Assembly (NCBI RefSeq): GCF_024198215.1
Contig: NZ_JAKCFA010000020.1
Coordinates: forward strand, 1 to 64,000
DNA from: Myxococcus qinghaiensis
Lineage (GTDB): Bacteria > Myxococcota > Myxococcia > Myxococcales > Myxococcaceae
Length of the DNA: 64,000 nt
Direction of reading: 5' to 3'
The notes under the pieces are model-generated. The model made no database searches and had not been told where the DNA came from. It worked only from the letters and a program-made list of their open reading frames with translations. Shown piece after piece: positions 8,125-19,700 of this stretch. The translations under genes and the position numbers were made by a program. How positions within the stretch are numbered: the stretch's first letter is position 1; every line of letters begins with the position of its first letter.

Positions 8125-8514
8125 TCAGCCGCGCAGCTCCGACAGCGCCCGGGCGAAGGCGTTCGCGGTGGCGCCCTGCGCCCCGACTTCCCGCCCGTGC
8201 TTCTTGGACTTGTCGGCGTTCATCTTCCGGTGCGCCTCGTCGCGGGCGTCCTTCTCCGCGTGCGTGGCCTTGTCCTCGATGTCCTTGCCCTTGTCGGTGA
8301 TGGCGTCCGCCAGCTTCTTGCCGCCGTCGGAGGCCTTCTTGCCCGTGTTGATGACGCCCATCAGCGACCACTGCTCGGCGAGCGCCGCCTGCACGGCCTC
8401 ACACAGCTCCTGCGCACTGTTGCCCACCGTCGGCGCCGCGACGTGCCCCGCCTCCGCCAGCTCCGGCAGGTCCTGCGACGAGATGAGCCCCGCTTCAGTC
8501 GTCTTGTTCGACAT
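8125..8514 (-). CDS. Hypothetical 129-residue protein next to an ATP-grasp gene
   Basis: A small soluble protein of no family known to me. It has an acidic N-terminal part (SSQDLPELAEAG), one Cys in SAQELCEAVQAAL, and a highly charged middle rich in Lys, Asp, Glu and Ala (DKGKDIEDKATHAEKDARDE), then a Gly/Ala tail. No signal peptide or membrane segment is seen. A strong Shine-Dalgarno (AGGGGGAAG) precedes ATG 8514. It lies 56 bp downstream of the ATP-grasp gene on the same strand. That position suits a modified peptide precursor, but no known graspetide core motif can be pointed to, so the function stays open. Confidence 0.6.
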   Translation of the reverse strand: MSNKTTEAGLISSQDLPELAEAGHVAAPTVGNSAQELCEAVQAALAEQWSLMGVINTGKKASDGGKKLADAITDKGKDIEDKATHAEKDARDEAHRKMNADKSKKHGREVGAQGATANAFARALSELRG

Positions 8515-8570
8515 GGTGTACTTCCCCCTGGTGATTTCCGAGATTCCCAGGTCCTCGGAAAATTACAGCG

Positions 8571-9518
8571 TCATGAGCTTATCGAAGTGCGGAGGAAATC
8601 CGCAAGTACCCGGGCGATAGGGAGTCCAGCGTGCTGCTCGAACCACATGAAGCCCGGGCAGGTATTCACCTCCAGGCAGACCCAGTCCTCGGGCCTGGAG
8701 GAGCCTCCTGGGGGCTCGATGAGGTCGATGCCGGCCAGGTCGACGCCGAGCGCCCGTGACAGCCGGCGGCAGGCCTCGGCGACGGGCTCGGGGAGCTCGG
8801 TGGCGCGGAGGTCCACCGTGTGGCCCGTCATGTCGGGGTGGCGGTAGTCCAGGGCCTGCGTCTCCGCGCGACAGGCCAGCACGTGGCGCGCGCCCACGAC
8901 GTGGGCCCGGATGTTGGTGCCCTGGATTCGCTGCTGGAACTGGTGGGGCGCCAGCGGCTGGCCGGGCCGTGCGGAGGCGCGGGTGGCCTCCCACGACACC
9001 TGCTTCACCAGGGAGCGCTCGTCGCTGACGGACTTGATGACGGGGTCGCCGTCGAGCGCCTTCGCGAAGGGCTCCCAGCGCTCCCAGGTGCCTCCCACCA
9101 GGGTGTCCGGCACGCGCAGGCCAGCGGCGAGGATGGCGGCGTACTGACAGGGCTTGCTGCCATTGGAGAGCATCGCCGTGGCGCGGTTGGCCACCGGGCC
9201 GGGGAAGAGGTCGAGCAGCGCCGCCGCATGGGCCTGCTCGGCGCGGACCTCCGGCGTCCGCTGTTGCTCCACGTTGCCCGTCCCCAGCCGCGAGTAGATG
9301 CCGGAGATTTCCTCCAGCCCGACGCGCCACGTGGGGAAGCGCACCGCGCCCCGCAGACGGCCCGGCCCCGAGGGGCCCTGCGGCAGGTCCAGCTCCAGGC
9401 GCACCTGGCTGCCCAGGTGGCGCTCGTCCACGAAGAGGTACTCGCGCTTCGTGTCGGTGAGGTGCTTGAGGAAGAACGCCGTCAGCAGCTCATCCACGGG
9501 GCCCATGACGAGAATCAT
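8571..9518 (-). CDS. ATP-grasp ligase, MvdC/MvdD (graspetide-ligase)-like
   Basis: A 315-residue ATP-grasp enzyme. It has a pre-ATP-grasp domain (about 1-110), then ANRATAMLSNGSKPCQYAAI, GLRVPDTLV, the central segment FQQRIQGTNIRAHVVG, and the metal/ATP-binding end CLEVNTCPGFMWFEQHAGLPI. The last segment and the spacing resemble the ligases that form side-chain ester or amide crosslinks in graspetides (pattern LEINPNGQWLWIE followed by GLPI). By family it should activate a carboxylate with ATP and join it to a hydroxyl or amine. Its start overlaps the stop of the upstream partner (ATGA). The substrate is unknown, and the adjacent 129-residue protein is a candidate. Confidence 0.75.
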   Translation of the reverse strand: MILVMGPVDELLTAFFLKHLTDTKREYLFVDERHLGSQVRLELDLPQGPSGPGRLRGAVRFPTWRVGLEEISGIYSRLGTGNVEQQRTPEVRAEQAHAAALLDLFPGPVANRATAMLSNGSKPCQYAAILAAGLRVPDTLVGGTWERWEPFAKALDGDPVIKSVSDERSLVKQVSWEATRASARPGQPLAPHQFQQRIQGTNIRAHVVGARHVLACRAETQALDYRHPDMTGHTVDLRATELPEPVAEACRRLSRALGVDLAGIDLIEPPGGSSRPEDWVCLEVNTCPGFMWFEQHAGLPIARVLADFLRTSISS

Positions 9519-10363
9519 CGCGCGTCCTCCCGGCTCGCCAGTCGCTCACGAAGGAAGCGCTCCACCTGCGCGAGCGCCACGGCGTCCTCCTGGGCCAGCA
9601 GGCGCTCCAGCCCCTCAATCGACGTGCCCAACTGGAGGGCTGTCCACCGCGCAACGGCGTCCGGTGTGCCCGAGGGCACCAGCAGGACTTCCAGGACGTC
9701 GGCGCCGCAGGCAGTGGCCAGGCGCGTGAGGTCCCTCTCCAGCGCCGGCGGGAGCATGGGAGGTTCCTCCTCGAACTCCAGGGGCCAGAGCGAGACATGC
9801 GAGCCCACCACCAGGGCCTGTCGCAGCGGACCGGGCTCGGGCACCGTCCACCACACCTGCCCCATGCTCGTCTCCGCCTCCTCGGGCCAGCGAGTCCAGC
9901 GCTGCCCGTCCTCGGGCGGCGCGCCCAGGTGGAAGTGCGGCGGCGCGAGGACGCTGTCGGCCTCCGGTGAGGGCAGCTTCTGGGCGAGCATCCGCCACAT
10001 CGCCGTCGTCCAGAGCGGCTGGAGCAGGCCGCGGCGGTTGATGACGCGCGCGGGGCAGCACGTGTGGAAGGCCTCACGCAGAGCCTCGTGCTCCGAGTCC
10101 AGGTAGTCGCTCTCCGCCGGGGGCAGGGGACCTTCGGCGATACACCAGAAGACGTCCTCGGGCCGCAGCTCCAGGTCACCCCAGGGCCCCAGGAGGCCCG
10201 CGCGGAAGCGTCCTCCGACGACTTCCACCCAGGGGGTGACGCTGGAGCCCCACTCGCGCATGGAGACTTCGACGACGCGCAGGCCCGCGCGGTGGGCCTC
10301 GGCGCGCAGCACGTCGCGCACGAAGGGAAAGGACTCAGGGCCGACGAGCACCAGGTGGGGCAT
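9515..10363 (-). CDS. Hypothetical partner of the ATP-grasp ligase
   Basis: A 282-residue protein that begins MPHLVLVGPESFPF. Its first 160 residues resemble the N-terminal domain of graspetide-type ATP-grasp enzymes (EDVFWCIAEGP, then SEHEALREAF, then CPARVINRRG). The later ATP-binding elements seen in the neighbour are not visible here. It may be a catalytically dead paralog serving as partner or recognition subunit. This is inference from weak similarity. ATG 10363 is chosen over an upstream in-frame GTG at 10381. It overlaps the ATP-grasp gene by four bases and lies 54 bp downstream of the OPX lipoprotein gene. Confidence 0.6.
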   Translation of the reverse strand: MPHLVLVGPESFPFVRDVLRAEAHRAGLRVVEVSMREWGSSVTPWVEVVGGRFRAGLLGPWGDLELRPEDVFWCIAEGPLPPAESDYLDSEHEALREAFHTCCPARVINRRGLLQPLWTTAMWRMLAQKLPSPEADSVLAPPHFHLGAPPEDGQRWTRWPEEAETSMGQVWWTVPEPGPLRQALVVGSHVSLWPLEFEEEPPMLPPALERDLTRLATACGADVLEVLLVPSGTPDAVARWTALQLGTSIEGLERLLAQEDAVALAQVERFLRERLASREDAR

Positions 10364-10417
10364 GCGCACGGGATTCTGCACCGTGCGAGGTGCTCCGCGC
10401 GCTGGGTGCCGCGCGAC

Positions 10418-12344
<1,927 letters not shown>

Positions 12345-12495
12345 GGCTCGCAGTGGCTTCCCAGTGAGAGGGCGTACCCACTCCCACCTTTCATGCGGAT
12401 GGCCTCGGGCGTCATAGCACGCGCGATTTCAGAGGCCGAAGAATTGTTCGACACGGGACTTGGACTCGCCCGGAGGGCCGGAGGGCGCACGGGAC

Positions 12496-13056
12496 TCAGT
12501 TGATGGGGCTCGCGGGCGGCGGCCTGACGAAGATGTCGTCGGGAGGGGGCGGGCGAGTGGGGTCACCGCCAGGCAGGTTCTCGGGCTCCTCCACCTCGAC
12601 GAAGAGGTTCTCGTCGGTGCGGAAGGCGAGCTGGCCGATGCACTCCTCGGCCTCCGAGCGGAGCTGACCGACCTTCTGCCGGGCGATCATGACCTTGGTG
12701 TATTCGTGCTCGCTGGTGGAGACCTCGCGCCGGGTGAGGGACTCCTGGAGCGACACGTCCGCCTGCTCGGAGATGCGCAAGAGGCCCTTGATTTGCGTGA
12801 GCTTCTCGTTGGCGCAGTTGAGCTTCACCACGTCCTTGGTGCGGCGCGCCTCCTCCACCTTGCCGATCACCTGGCGGAGCACGTCTCGCATCACGCTCAG
12901 CGCCTGGGTGCTGCGCTCCAGCTTCTGCGAGTCAGGCACCTCGCTGGCCTTCTCCAGGGCCACGGCAGCGGGGGGCGCCCGGGGCGAGGGCACCGGTCCC
13001 TGCGCGACGGCCACGCCCGTGGCGACGATTGCAGCGACCATTCCGACAGTGCGCAT
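12496..13056 (-). CDS. Periplasmic helical protein of unknown function
   Basis: A 186-residue protein from ATG 13056 with a short signal (MRTVGMVAAIVATGVAVAQ). A predicted all-helical middle (DSQKLERSTQALSVMRDVLR to YTKVMIARQKVGQLRSEAEE) contains two Cys (NCAN and EECIG) that could pair. The tail is proline-rich and acidic. I do not recognise the family. It belongs to the minus-strand run between the exporter barrel and the cyclic-nucleotide-binding protein, and appears to be a conserved member of this mgl-linked block. A longer start (13086) would spoil the signal peptide. Confidence 0.6.
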   Translation of the reverse strand: MRTVGMVAAIVATGVAVAQGPVPSPRAPPAAVALEKASEVPDSQKLERSTQALSVMRDVLRQVIGKVEEARRTKDVVKLNCANEKLTQIKGLLRISEQADVSLQESLTRREVSTSEHEYTKVMIARQKVGQLRSEAEECIGQLAFRTDENLFVEVEEPENLPGGDPTRPPPPDDIFVRPPPASPIN

Positions 13057-13143
13057 ACGCCTCTCGGCTCTCCCGGCCCATCCCATTGCGTCAAAGCGTA
13101 GAAGGCGGGGGGAGGGGTGTCAACGCGACAACCCTCCAGTTAT

Positions 13144-13590
13144 TCAGTGGTTACCGGAGAGGCGGGCATTGGCCTCACGCAGTCGAGCAGCCAGGCTTCG
13201 CGCGATGTTGACGACGACGAAGGTGAAGCCCTCGGCGTGGTGCTGGCGGAAGACGCGCAGGTCGCTGGAGGTGAGCTGGAGCAGGTGGGCCTGCGTGCGC
13301 GCGCGGACGGTGGCGGAGCGGTAGTCCTTGTCGATGAGGCCCATCTCCCCGAAGAACTCGGGATGGGACAGCACGGCCAGGGCCTGGGGCGCGCCATCGG
13401 CGCCTTCGCGGACGACCTCCACCTGGCCCTCGACGACGACGAAGAGGCTGTCGCCCAAATCTCCTTCCGCGAAGATGACCTCGCCGGGGGCGCACTGCCG
13501 CGTCCGGGCGAGCTCCGCCAGGCGGTCCAGCTCCACGGGGGAGAGCATCTCGAACAGCGGTGAGGCGGCGATGACTGCCAGCTTCTCCAT
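13144..13590 (-). CDS. Stand-alone cyclic-nucleotide-binding domain protein
   Basis: A 148-residue single-domain protein made of one CNB (CAP-type) beta-roll. It contains APGEVIFAEGDLGDSLFVVVEG, then the phosphate-binding cassette FFGEMGLIDKDYRSATVRA, in which Glu and Arg that contact the cyclic nucleotide are kept. The lid and C-terminal helix follow. There is no DNA-binding helix-turn-helix and no kinase or transporter part, so it must act through a partner. It sits in the mgl-linked envelope block just downstream of the FHA-TonB protein, with 41 bp between them. A second protein of this kind is at 59438-59896. Confidence 0.8.
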   Translation of the reverse strand: MEKLAVIAASPLFEMLSPVELDRLAELARTRQCAPGEVIFAEGDLGDSLFVVVEGQVEVVREGADGAPQALAVLSHPEFFGEMGLIDKDYRSATVRARTQAHLLQLTSSDLRVFRQHHAEGFTFVVVNIARSLAARLREANARLSGNH

Positions 13591-13631
13591 GGTCCCCTCG
13601 GAGCCCGCGCCAGGTGCACCGACGCTGGAGA

Positions 13632-14978
13632 CTACCCCGTTGGCGAGAAGACGAAGGGGTAGGACACGGTGGCGGCGGACTCGGGCTTGAACGGGAACAC
13701 CCAGCCGCGGATGGCGGCGCGGATGCAGCTGGCCACCGCCTCGCTGCCGAGCGTGTTCTCGTCGATGTCGAAGTCACCCACCCGACCGGACGGGGTGATG
13801 GAGAAGCGCACCACCACCTTGCCCTTGAGGTTGGGGTTTCGCTTGAGTTCCTTCTCGTAGCAGCTCTGGATGGCGCCCTTGCGCGCGCGGACGTAGCGGG
13901 CGAGCGCGTCGCGGTCCACGTCGGAGCTGTCGACCTCCGGCGTCGAGTCCTGCACGCGGCCCTTCACTTCGACTTCCTTCTTGGTGCCCAGGTCCACCTT
14001 TCCGCCGCCCTGGGTGCCCAGCTCGCCGATGCCCGTCACGGTGCCGGTGCCACCGCCGCGCGGGGTGTTGCCCTTGCCGACGGCGGCCTCGGTGGCCACG
14101 CCCACGCCGCCCGCGCCCTGGAGCGCCGCGACGATGTCGTTGCCACCGCTGGCGTTGCCCAGCACGTCCTGGAACGCGCCGGTGCCCGAGCCCTTGGAGC
14201 CGAGCATCTTCAAGAGGCCCTTGTCGGAGACCTTCTTCACCATCTCCGCGTGGCGCTCGGCGGCGGCGGCCGACGCGGGCTTCTCCGACGCGGGCTTGTC
14301 CGCGCCGTCCTTCGGCTCGGTCGGCTTGGGGTCTTCCTTCGGTGTCTCGGCGGGGCCCGGCGTGGCGGGCTTCACGGCTTCGATGGGGCGCTGGGGGATG
14401 ATGGCGCGCACGAAGCGGTCATCGAGCTGATCCAACGCGAGCTCCTGCTCCTTGGGCGCTTCAGCGGAGAGGATGATGGCGGCGCCGGAGAAGTGGACGA
14501 GCAGCGAGGCCGCGAGGATGCCGAAGAAGACGCGGTCCATCGTCTTCCAGCGGCTGACGCGGATGTCCGAGGGCATCAGCGGACGCGCTTCCTCGGCCAG
14601 GGGCGTGACGAACTGGAAGAAGAGGGTAGCGTCGCCCAGCTCCACCTTGCCGCGCGCGGTCTCCTGGAGGGGCAGGACGTAGAGGTCGCCGCGGCGCGAG
14701 GCGAGCCCCTGGGAGCGCAGGGCGTCGAAGTCCACGTCGGAGGAGCCGAGGTTGACGCGGCCCTTCATGGACTCGTTGATGACGAGCAGGAACTGGTGGC
14801 CCTGGTGCTCGAACACGCTGAAGCGCGCGGGCCGGTCGTCCGAGGCGGGCAGGACGATGGTGTTGCGCGCGTCATGGCCGATGGTGACGCTCTCGCGCCG
14901 GACGTGGTGCTCTTCGACAATCTGGCCGTTCTGGATGAGGCCGACGCGGAGCAGCTTGGAAGGTGACGGGGCGGCCAT
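13632..14978 (-). CDS. FHA-TM-TonB-type envelope protein, GltG/NfsG-like
   Basis: A 448-residue bitopic inner-membrane protein. An FHA-like cytoplasmic domain (about 10-125, with VTIGHDARNTIVLP) is followed by one transmembrane helix (about 150-171). A long Ala/Pro/Lys/Gly periplasmic linker comes next, then a C-terminal TonB-like/AgmX-PglI domain (IQSCYEKELKRNPNLKGKV, then RAAIRGWVFPF). This order matches GltG of the M. xanthus gliding machine and its Nfs sporulation paralog. Such proteins are thought to reach across the periplasm and move envelope parts using motor energy. Placement beside mglBA suggests a third, mgl-linked version. Stop and start spacing to its neighbours is 3-4 bp. Confidence 0.8.
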   Translation of the reverse strand: MAAPSPSKLLRVGLIQNGQIVEEHHVRRESVTIGHDARNTIVLPASDDRPARFSVFEHQGHQFLLVINESMKGRVNLGSSDVDFDALRSQGLASRRGDLYVLPLQETARGKVELGDATLFFQFVTPLAEEARPLMPSDIRVSRWKTMDRVFFGILAASLLVHFSGAAIILSAEAPKEQELALDQLDDRFVRAIIPQRPIEAVKPATPGPAETPKEDPKPTEPKDGADKPASEKPASAAAAERHAEMVKKVSDKGLLKMLGSKGSGTGAFQDVLGNASGGNDIVAALQGAGGVGVATEAAVGKGNTPRGGGTGTVTGIGELGTQGGGKVDLGTKKEVEVKGRVQDSTPEVDSSDVDRDALARYVRARKGAIQSCYEKELKRNPNLKGKVVVRFSITPSGRVGDFDIDENTLGSEAVASCIRAAIRGWVFPFKPESAATVSYPFVFSPTG

Positions 14979-14981
14979 GGC

Positions 14982-15278
14982 CTAGAAGGGCTCCTGCTCG
15001 ACGCTCTTCTCGACCTTGGGCACGAAGCTCTCCGTGCGGTTGAGGTCGTCGAAGCTCAGGTTGGAGCGGGGGAGGATGTAGAACGCCTGGGGCTTCTGGA
15101 TGCGGCCCTCGACGGTGAGCGCGTCCAGGCGGATGACCTTGCGAGGCGCCTTCTTCGCGGGCGCATTGTCGCTGCTCGACGTGGCTCCGCCGGTGCCGGG
15201 CGCGGCGGACTTGCCTGAGTCCTGCGCGAGCACGGGCGCTGTGGTGAGGAGCACGAAGAGGGCGAAGGGGGCGCGCAT
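14982..15278 (-). CDS. Small periplasmic protein of the Glt-like block
   Basis: A 98-residue protein with a cleaved signal (ends VLAQD, about residue 19). A Ser/Gly/Ala linker follows, and then a conserved-looking core RKVIRLDALTVEGRIQKPQ, then FYILPRSNLSFDDL. The core looks like a short beta-strand peptide for docking to a partner rather than an enzyme. Small proteins with VEGRIQKPQAFYIL-type cores accompany the TonB-type and TPR genes in myxobacterial gliding-type clusters. It lies 3 bp from the FHA protein and 6 bp from the TPR lipoprotein, clearly in one operon. Confidence 0.7.
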   Translation of the reverse strand: MRAPFALFVLLTTAPVLAQDSGKSAAPGTGGATSSSDNAPAKKAPRKVIRLDALTVEGRIQKPQAFYILPRSNLSFDDLNRTESFVPKVEKSVEQEPF

Positions 15279-15284
15279 GCGGTC

Positions 15285-16727
15285 CTAGTTCTTGTCGGTG
15301 GCCAGCTTACCCGAGCCGCTCTTCGAGGGCGCGGTGCTGGAAGCGGGCTCGGGCTGGGACACCGGCGCGGGGGGCGGAGTTCCCTCCGAGGGTGCTCCGA
15401 CGTGCGCGGAAGGTGCTGGGGTGGGGGCGGGTTGCGCGGCCGGAGCGGGACTCTCAGCGGCCTGCTTCGCCTGTTCGCGCTCGGCCTTCTCCTGCTCCGC
15501 GGCCTTGCGAAGCTGGTCCTTGCGCTCGCGCTCCAGCCGCCGCTCCTCGCGCTCGATGCTCTTGCGCGCGTCCTTCGTGTACTGGGGGATGCGCTCGTCG
15601 CGACCGCCCTGGGCCTCGTAGCGCTCGAAGTAGGTGATGGCCGTCTTGTACCGCTGGACGGGGTCCACCCCTGGCGGCTCCACGTCGAGGAACAGGATGG
15701 CCAGGTTGAAGAACGGGTCCGGCTGACCGGGGCGCAGCGCGAGCACCTGCTCGTACTCGGCCTTGGCGCGCTCGAACTCACCCTGGCCCCGGTACGCATT
15801 GCCCAGGTTGAGGCGCGCGGCGGCGAAGTCGGGAGCGGCGCGCACCGCGGCCTCGAGCTCGGCGACGGCGGCCGGGTAGTCCTGGGCCTCGTTGAGCAGC
15901 GCGCCGAAGTTGTTGCGTGCCTCGGCGAAGTCGGGCCGGAGCTTCGCGGCCTCCTTGAACTCCTCCAGCGCCTGCGGGCCGACCTTCAGCGCCAGGTACA
16001 CCAGCCCCAGCGCGTTGCGCGTGGCCGCATCCCCGGGCGAGATGTCCCGCGCGTTCTCAAGCACCATGCGCGCCAGCTCGTGCTTGCCCTCGCGGTAGTA
16101 CACCTGCGCGAGCACCTGCATGGCGCGCGTGTGCCGCTCGTCGAGCCGCAGGGCCTGCTTCGCCTCGGCGGCCGCGGGTCCCAGCTTCTTCTGCTGGAGC
16201 AGGGTGATGGCGAGCACCGTGCGCAGCGGCACCGAGTCCTGCTTCGCCTCCACCAGCCCGCGCAGCTCCGTCTCCAGCGCCGCCGAGCGCCCCGTGCGTC
16301 CATACAGGCGCGCCAGGCAGTCCCACGCGGACTCCTGCTCGGGAGCCACCGCCATCGCCTGGCGATACGAGCGCTCCGCGTCCTCGTGCCGCCCGAGCCG
16401 CTCCTGGACGATGCCCAGGTTCGTCCACGCGTAGTCGAGCTTCGGGTTCTGCGTCACCAGCGCGCGCAGCGCCGTCTCCGCCGCCGTCAGCTCTCCGGCC
16501 CGTGCAATCGCCACGGCCTGGTCGAAGTCCTGTGTGGCGCTGCGCGGCGGAGGCTCGACGACGGTGGGCGCGGGCTTCGCGTTCTCGTCGACGGGGGCCT
16601 GCGCTGCTGCTTCGGAAGTGGGGCGCGTCTCCGGGGCGGAGGCACACGCGGACAGCCACAGCCCCGAGGACAGGAACAGCGCGGTGAGGGCGGAGGCCCC
16701 CTGCGTGCGGCGTGGCGCGGAGCTCAC
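15285..16727 (-). CDS. TPR lipoprotein, GltE-like
   Basis: A 480-residue lipoprotein (signal ends LSAC, Cys28) with roughly nine tetratricopeptide repeats between residues 65 and 390, for example YAWTNLGIVQERLGRHEDAE and ARLNLGNAYRGQGEFERAK. A highly charged coiled-coil tail (EREERRLERERKDQLRKAAE) and a Pro/Ala-rich end follow. It should sit on the periplasmic face of a membrane as a scaffold. GTG 16727 overlaps the stop of the upstream TPR gene (GTGA). An ATG further upstream would run through that gene and lose the signal peptide. The TPR-lipoprotein plus TonB-type pairing is typical of Glt/Nfs machinery. Confidence 0.78.
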   Translation of the reverse strand: MSSAPRRTQGASALTALFLSSGLWLSACASAPETRPTSEAAAQAPVDENAKPAPTVVEPPPRSATQDFDQAVAIARAGELTAAETALRALVTQNPKLDYAWTNLGIVQERLGRHEDAERSYRQAMAVAPEQESAWDCLARLYGRTGRSAALETELRGLVEAKQDSVPLRTVLAITLLQQKKLGPAAAEAKQALRLDERHTRAMQVLAQVYYREGKHELARMVLENARDISPGDAATRNALGLVYLALKVGPQALEEFKEAAKLRPDFAEARNNFGALLNEAQDYPAAVAELEAAVRAAPDFAAARLNLGNAYRGQGEFERAKAEYEQVLALRPGQPDPFFNLAILFLDVEPPGVDPVQRYKTAITYFERYEAQGGRDERIPQYTKDARKSIEREERRLERERKDQLRKAAEQEKAEREQAKQAAESPAPAAQPAPTPAPSAHVGAPSEGTPPPAPVSQPEPASSTAPSKSGSGKLATDKN

Positions 16728-19700
16728 GGCTTGGCTCCCCCGGTGATGCGGCTCTCGTCCGTCGACGCGGGGCGGGTGGGGCCGCTCACGCTGCCGATGA
16801 GCCCGTCCGGGTAGGCGGCGTCGGCCGCGAGCGCCTGCTTGGGCTCCTTGAGCACCGGGTACTCCTTGGGGCGGAAGCGGTTGAGCGACTCCAGCGTGCG
16901 CCGCGTCCACTCGTTGGAGACGCGATTCTTCCGAGCCTCCGCCAGGGCGACGGCATAGCTCTCCACGGCCGCGTCCTCCAGCTCCGCCGTGTTCTGCGCG
17001 AGCAGGTCCTGGTACGTCACCACCGCTTCCTCACCCAGCCGCTTCACGTCGGGCGGCACGGGCGTCTCGATGATGGTGTTGGCGAAGCGCTCCAGCGCGT
17101 AGCCGGAGCGGTAGGCCGCCGCGAGAGACCACTCGAGCTGCTTGTACGGATAGACGCGCGAGTACGCGTCCTTCACCGTCTTCACCGCCGCGCGCTTCAC
17201 CGCGAAGCTGCGCACCAGGGCCTTGCCCCAGCCGCCAATCTTCAGCTTGTCGAACGTGCGCAGCTCCGCTTCCGCCAGCTGGAAGCGTCCATACGCCGCC
17301 GCGTTCGCCGCGAGGGGATGGGTGTCCGGCTTGAGCTTGCGTCGGTCGAACTCGCTCGCGGCCTGCGTATAGGCGCGCTGGGCTTCCTTCTCGTCGCCGA
17401 GCTTCTGGTGCGCATCACCCATGCGCCGGTGCGCGTCCACCACCAGCTCCACCTGGCCGGGCTTGTTGGCGAACTTGCGCACGAACTCCTGGAGCGCGCG
17501 GACCTCGCCGCGAGGGTCGCCCTGCTTCTCCAGCAGGATTGCCGCGCGGTACTGGTTCTTCGGCGCGTCCTCGGCGGCGGGGAACAGCTCCGCGTAGCGC
17601 AGGAACGTCGCCGCGGACTCCGCGTAGCGCTGCTGGCCTTCGAGCAGGCGCGCGGTGTTGAAGAGCGCCGCCTCCCGGTCCTTCGACGCGGGGTAGTCCT
17701 TCACCAGCTTCTGGTAGCTGACCACGGCCTTGTCGAAGTCGTAGGACTTCTCCGCGTTCACCGCCACGCGGAACAGCGCCGCGTCCGCGAGCGGAGAGGA
17801 GGGGTACTCGCGATAGATGCGCTCGTAGAGCTTCATCGCGGAGTCGAAGCGCCGGGTGTTCTCGTGCGCGACGGCCGCGTTGTTGAGGGCCTTGTCGGCG
17901 AACTCGTGCCGGGGCTCCTCGTCGACGAGCTGGATGTACTTGCGCGCGGCCTCCTCGTGCTTGCCCTCGGCGAGGAGCTGGTCGGCCAGCTTGAAGCGGC
18001 CGGCGAGCTTGAACTTCACCAGCTGCTTGTGGAGGTCGCTGGACGGGTCGATGACCTGCGTGTTGCTGGCCAGCCTGGCGCTGACCTCCTCCACGCTGCG
18101 CCAGTCCTTGTCGATGAGGAACGTCTCCACGGTGAGGTTGGTGGCGTAGCGGGCCACCTCGCTCCTTGGCCACGTCTGGATGATGCGCTCGAAGCGCTTG
18201 CGCGCCTCGGGGAAGTCGTCGTGCGCGTAGTACAGCTCCGCGGCCTTGTAGGCGATGCCCGCGGCCTTCGCGTCGCGCGGCAAGAGCGCCACGTACTTGT
18301 CGGAGGCGGACACCAGCTTCTGCTCGGTGGGCGCCAGCGGCACGGGCTTCACCGCCGAGCCCTCGGGCCGCTCGGTGGAGCGCAGCGGCTTGAGGTCCTG
18401 CGCCCTGCCGGCCTGGAGGTCCTGCGCGAGCAGCTGCTGCCACGCGAGCACCGCGCTGTGCGCCGCCTCGTCGCGGTGCTTCTCGCTCACGCCGGTGTCG
18501 CGCACCAGCTCGTAGCTCTTCGCGGCCTCGGCGAACTGGAAGGAGAAGTAGAGGCACTCCGCGTAATAGAAGCGCATCTCGCCCGCGCTCTTGCTGCGCG
18601 GGAAGCGCTCCAGGTAGTTGCCGTACGCGCGCGCGGCGGTGGCGAAGCCCGCGCTGGCCTGGTCGAACTTGCCCTCCTTCTTGAACACCAGCGCCTGCTG
18701 GTGGTGGAAGGTGGCGCTCGTGTACAGGCTCTTCTCGACGAGCGTGTTGGCCCGTGAGAGCGCGTCCGGGTCGCCCTGGTTCTTCGCGTACCAGGCGGTG
18801 CCGGGCTGGTAGAGGCTGGCGAGCCGCTCCGACTCCGTGAAGGACTCCGCGAGCAGCCTGTCCCGCTCGTAGGCCAGGGCGATGCGCTGCTGGAGCTCCG
18901 GCGCGTCCGGCGCCAGGGGCTCCTTCTGGAGCACGCGCTGATACGCGGCGATGGCGGCCGGGTGGTTCGTCTGGTCGAAGTAGACGTTGCCCAGGCGGCG
19001 GTACACGTCCGCCTCGTAGGGCTTGGGGCCGCGCTTCGCGAAGAGGGCCTGGGCGCGAGGCAGTCCGCCCCACGTCTCGTCCGCCAGGGAGATGGCCACG
19101 TACTGGAGGGCCTCGTCGCGCAGGTCTCCGCCGGCCTCTGCTTCGCCCTTGGCGACGCGCTGGGCCTCGTAGAAGTCCACCAGCGTGAGGAAGGACTCCA
19201 CCGCTTCGTCGAAGCGGTCCATCCGGTAGTACGTCCAGCCCAGCTTGTAGAGGGCCTTGTCGTAGAGCGGATGCAGCGTGTCGCGGGCGGCGGCCTCGAA
19301 GGCCTGCGCGGAGCGGGGCAGCGCCTGCGGGTCCTTGTAGTTGTCGAACCAGTACTCGCCGATGCGGACCCACGCCTCGGTGGCGAAGCGGCTTCGCGGG
19401 TAGCGGGTGATGAGCTGCTGGTAGGTGCGGAAGCTCTGGTCGACCTCCTCCTGCTCCTCCAGGCAGTAGCCCAGCAGGTACCAGGCGCCGTCGTTGAGGC
19501 GGTACGTCGGATAGTCCTTCAGCAGCCGGCGGTACAGCGCGATGGAGTCCCCGTAGTCCTTCTTCGGCTCCACGGGGAAGGCCGAGTCGGGGTTCTTGTC
19601 GTGCGCCTCCAGCCTGTCCCGGTACTCCTTCATCGCGAGCTGGTGCTCGTCCTGCGAGCGCTCGTAGTACAGCTCCGCCAGCCGGAACATCACGTCCGGC

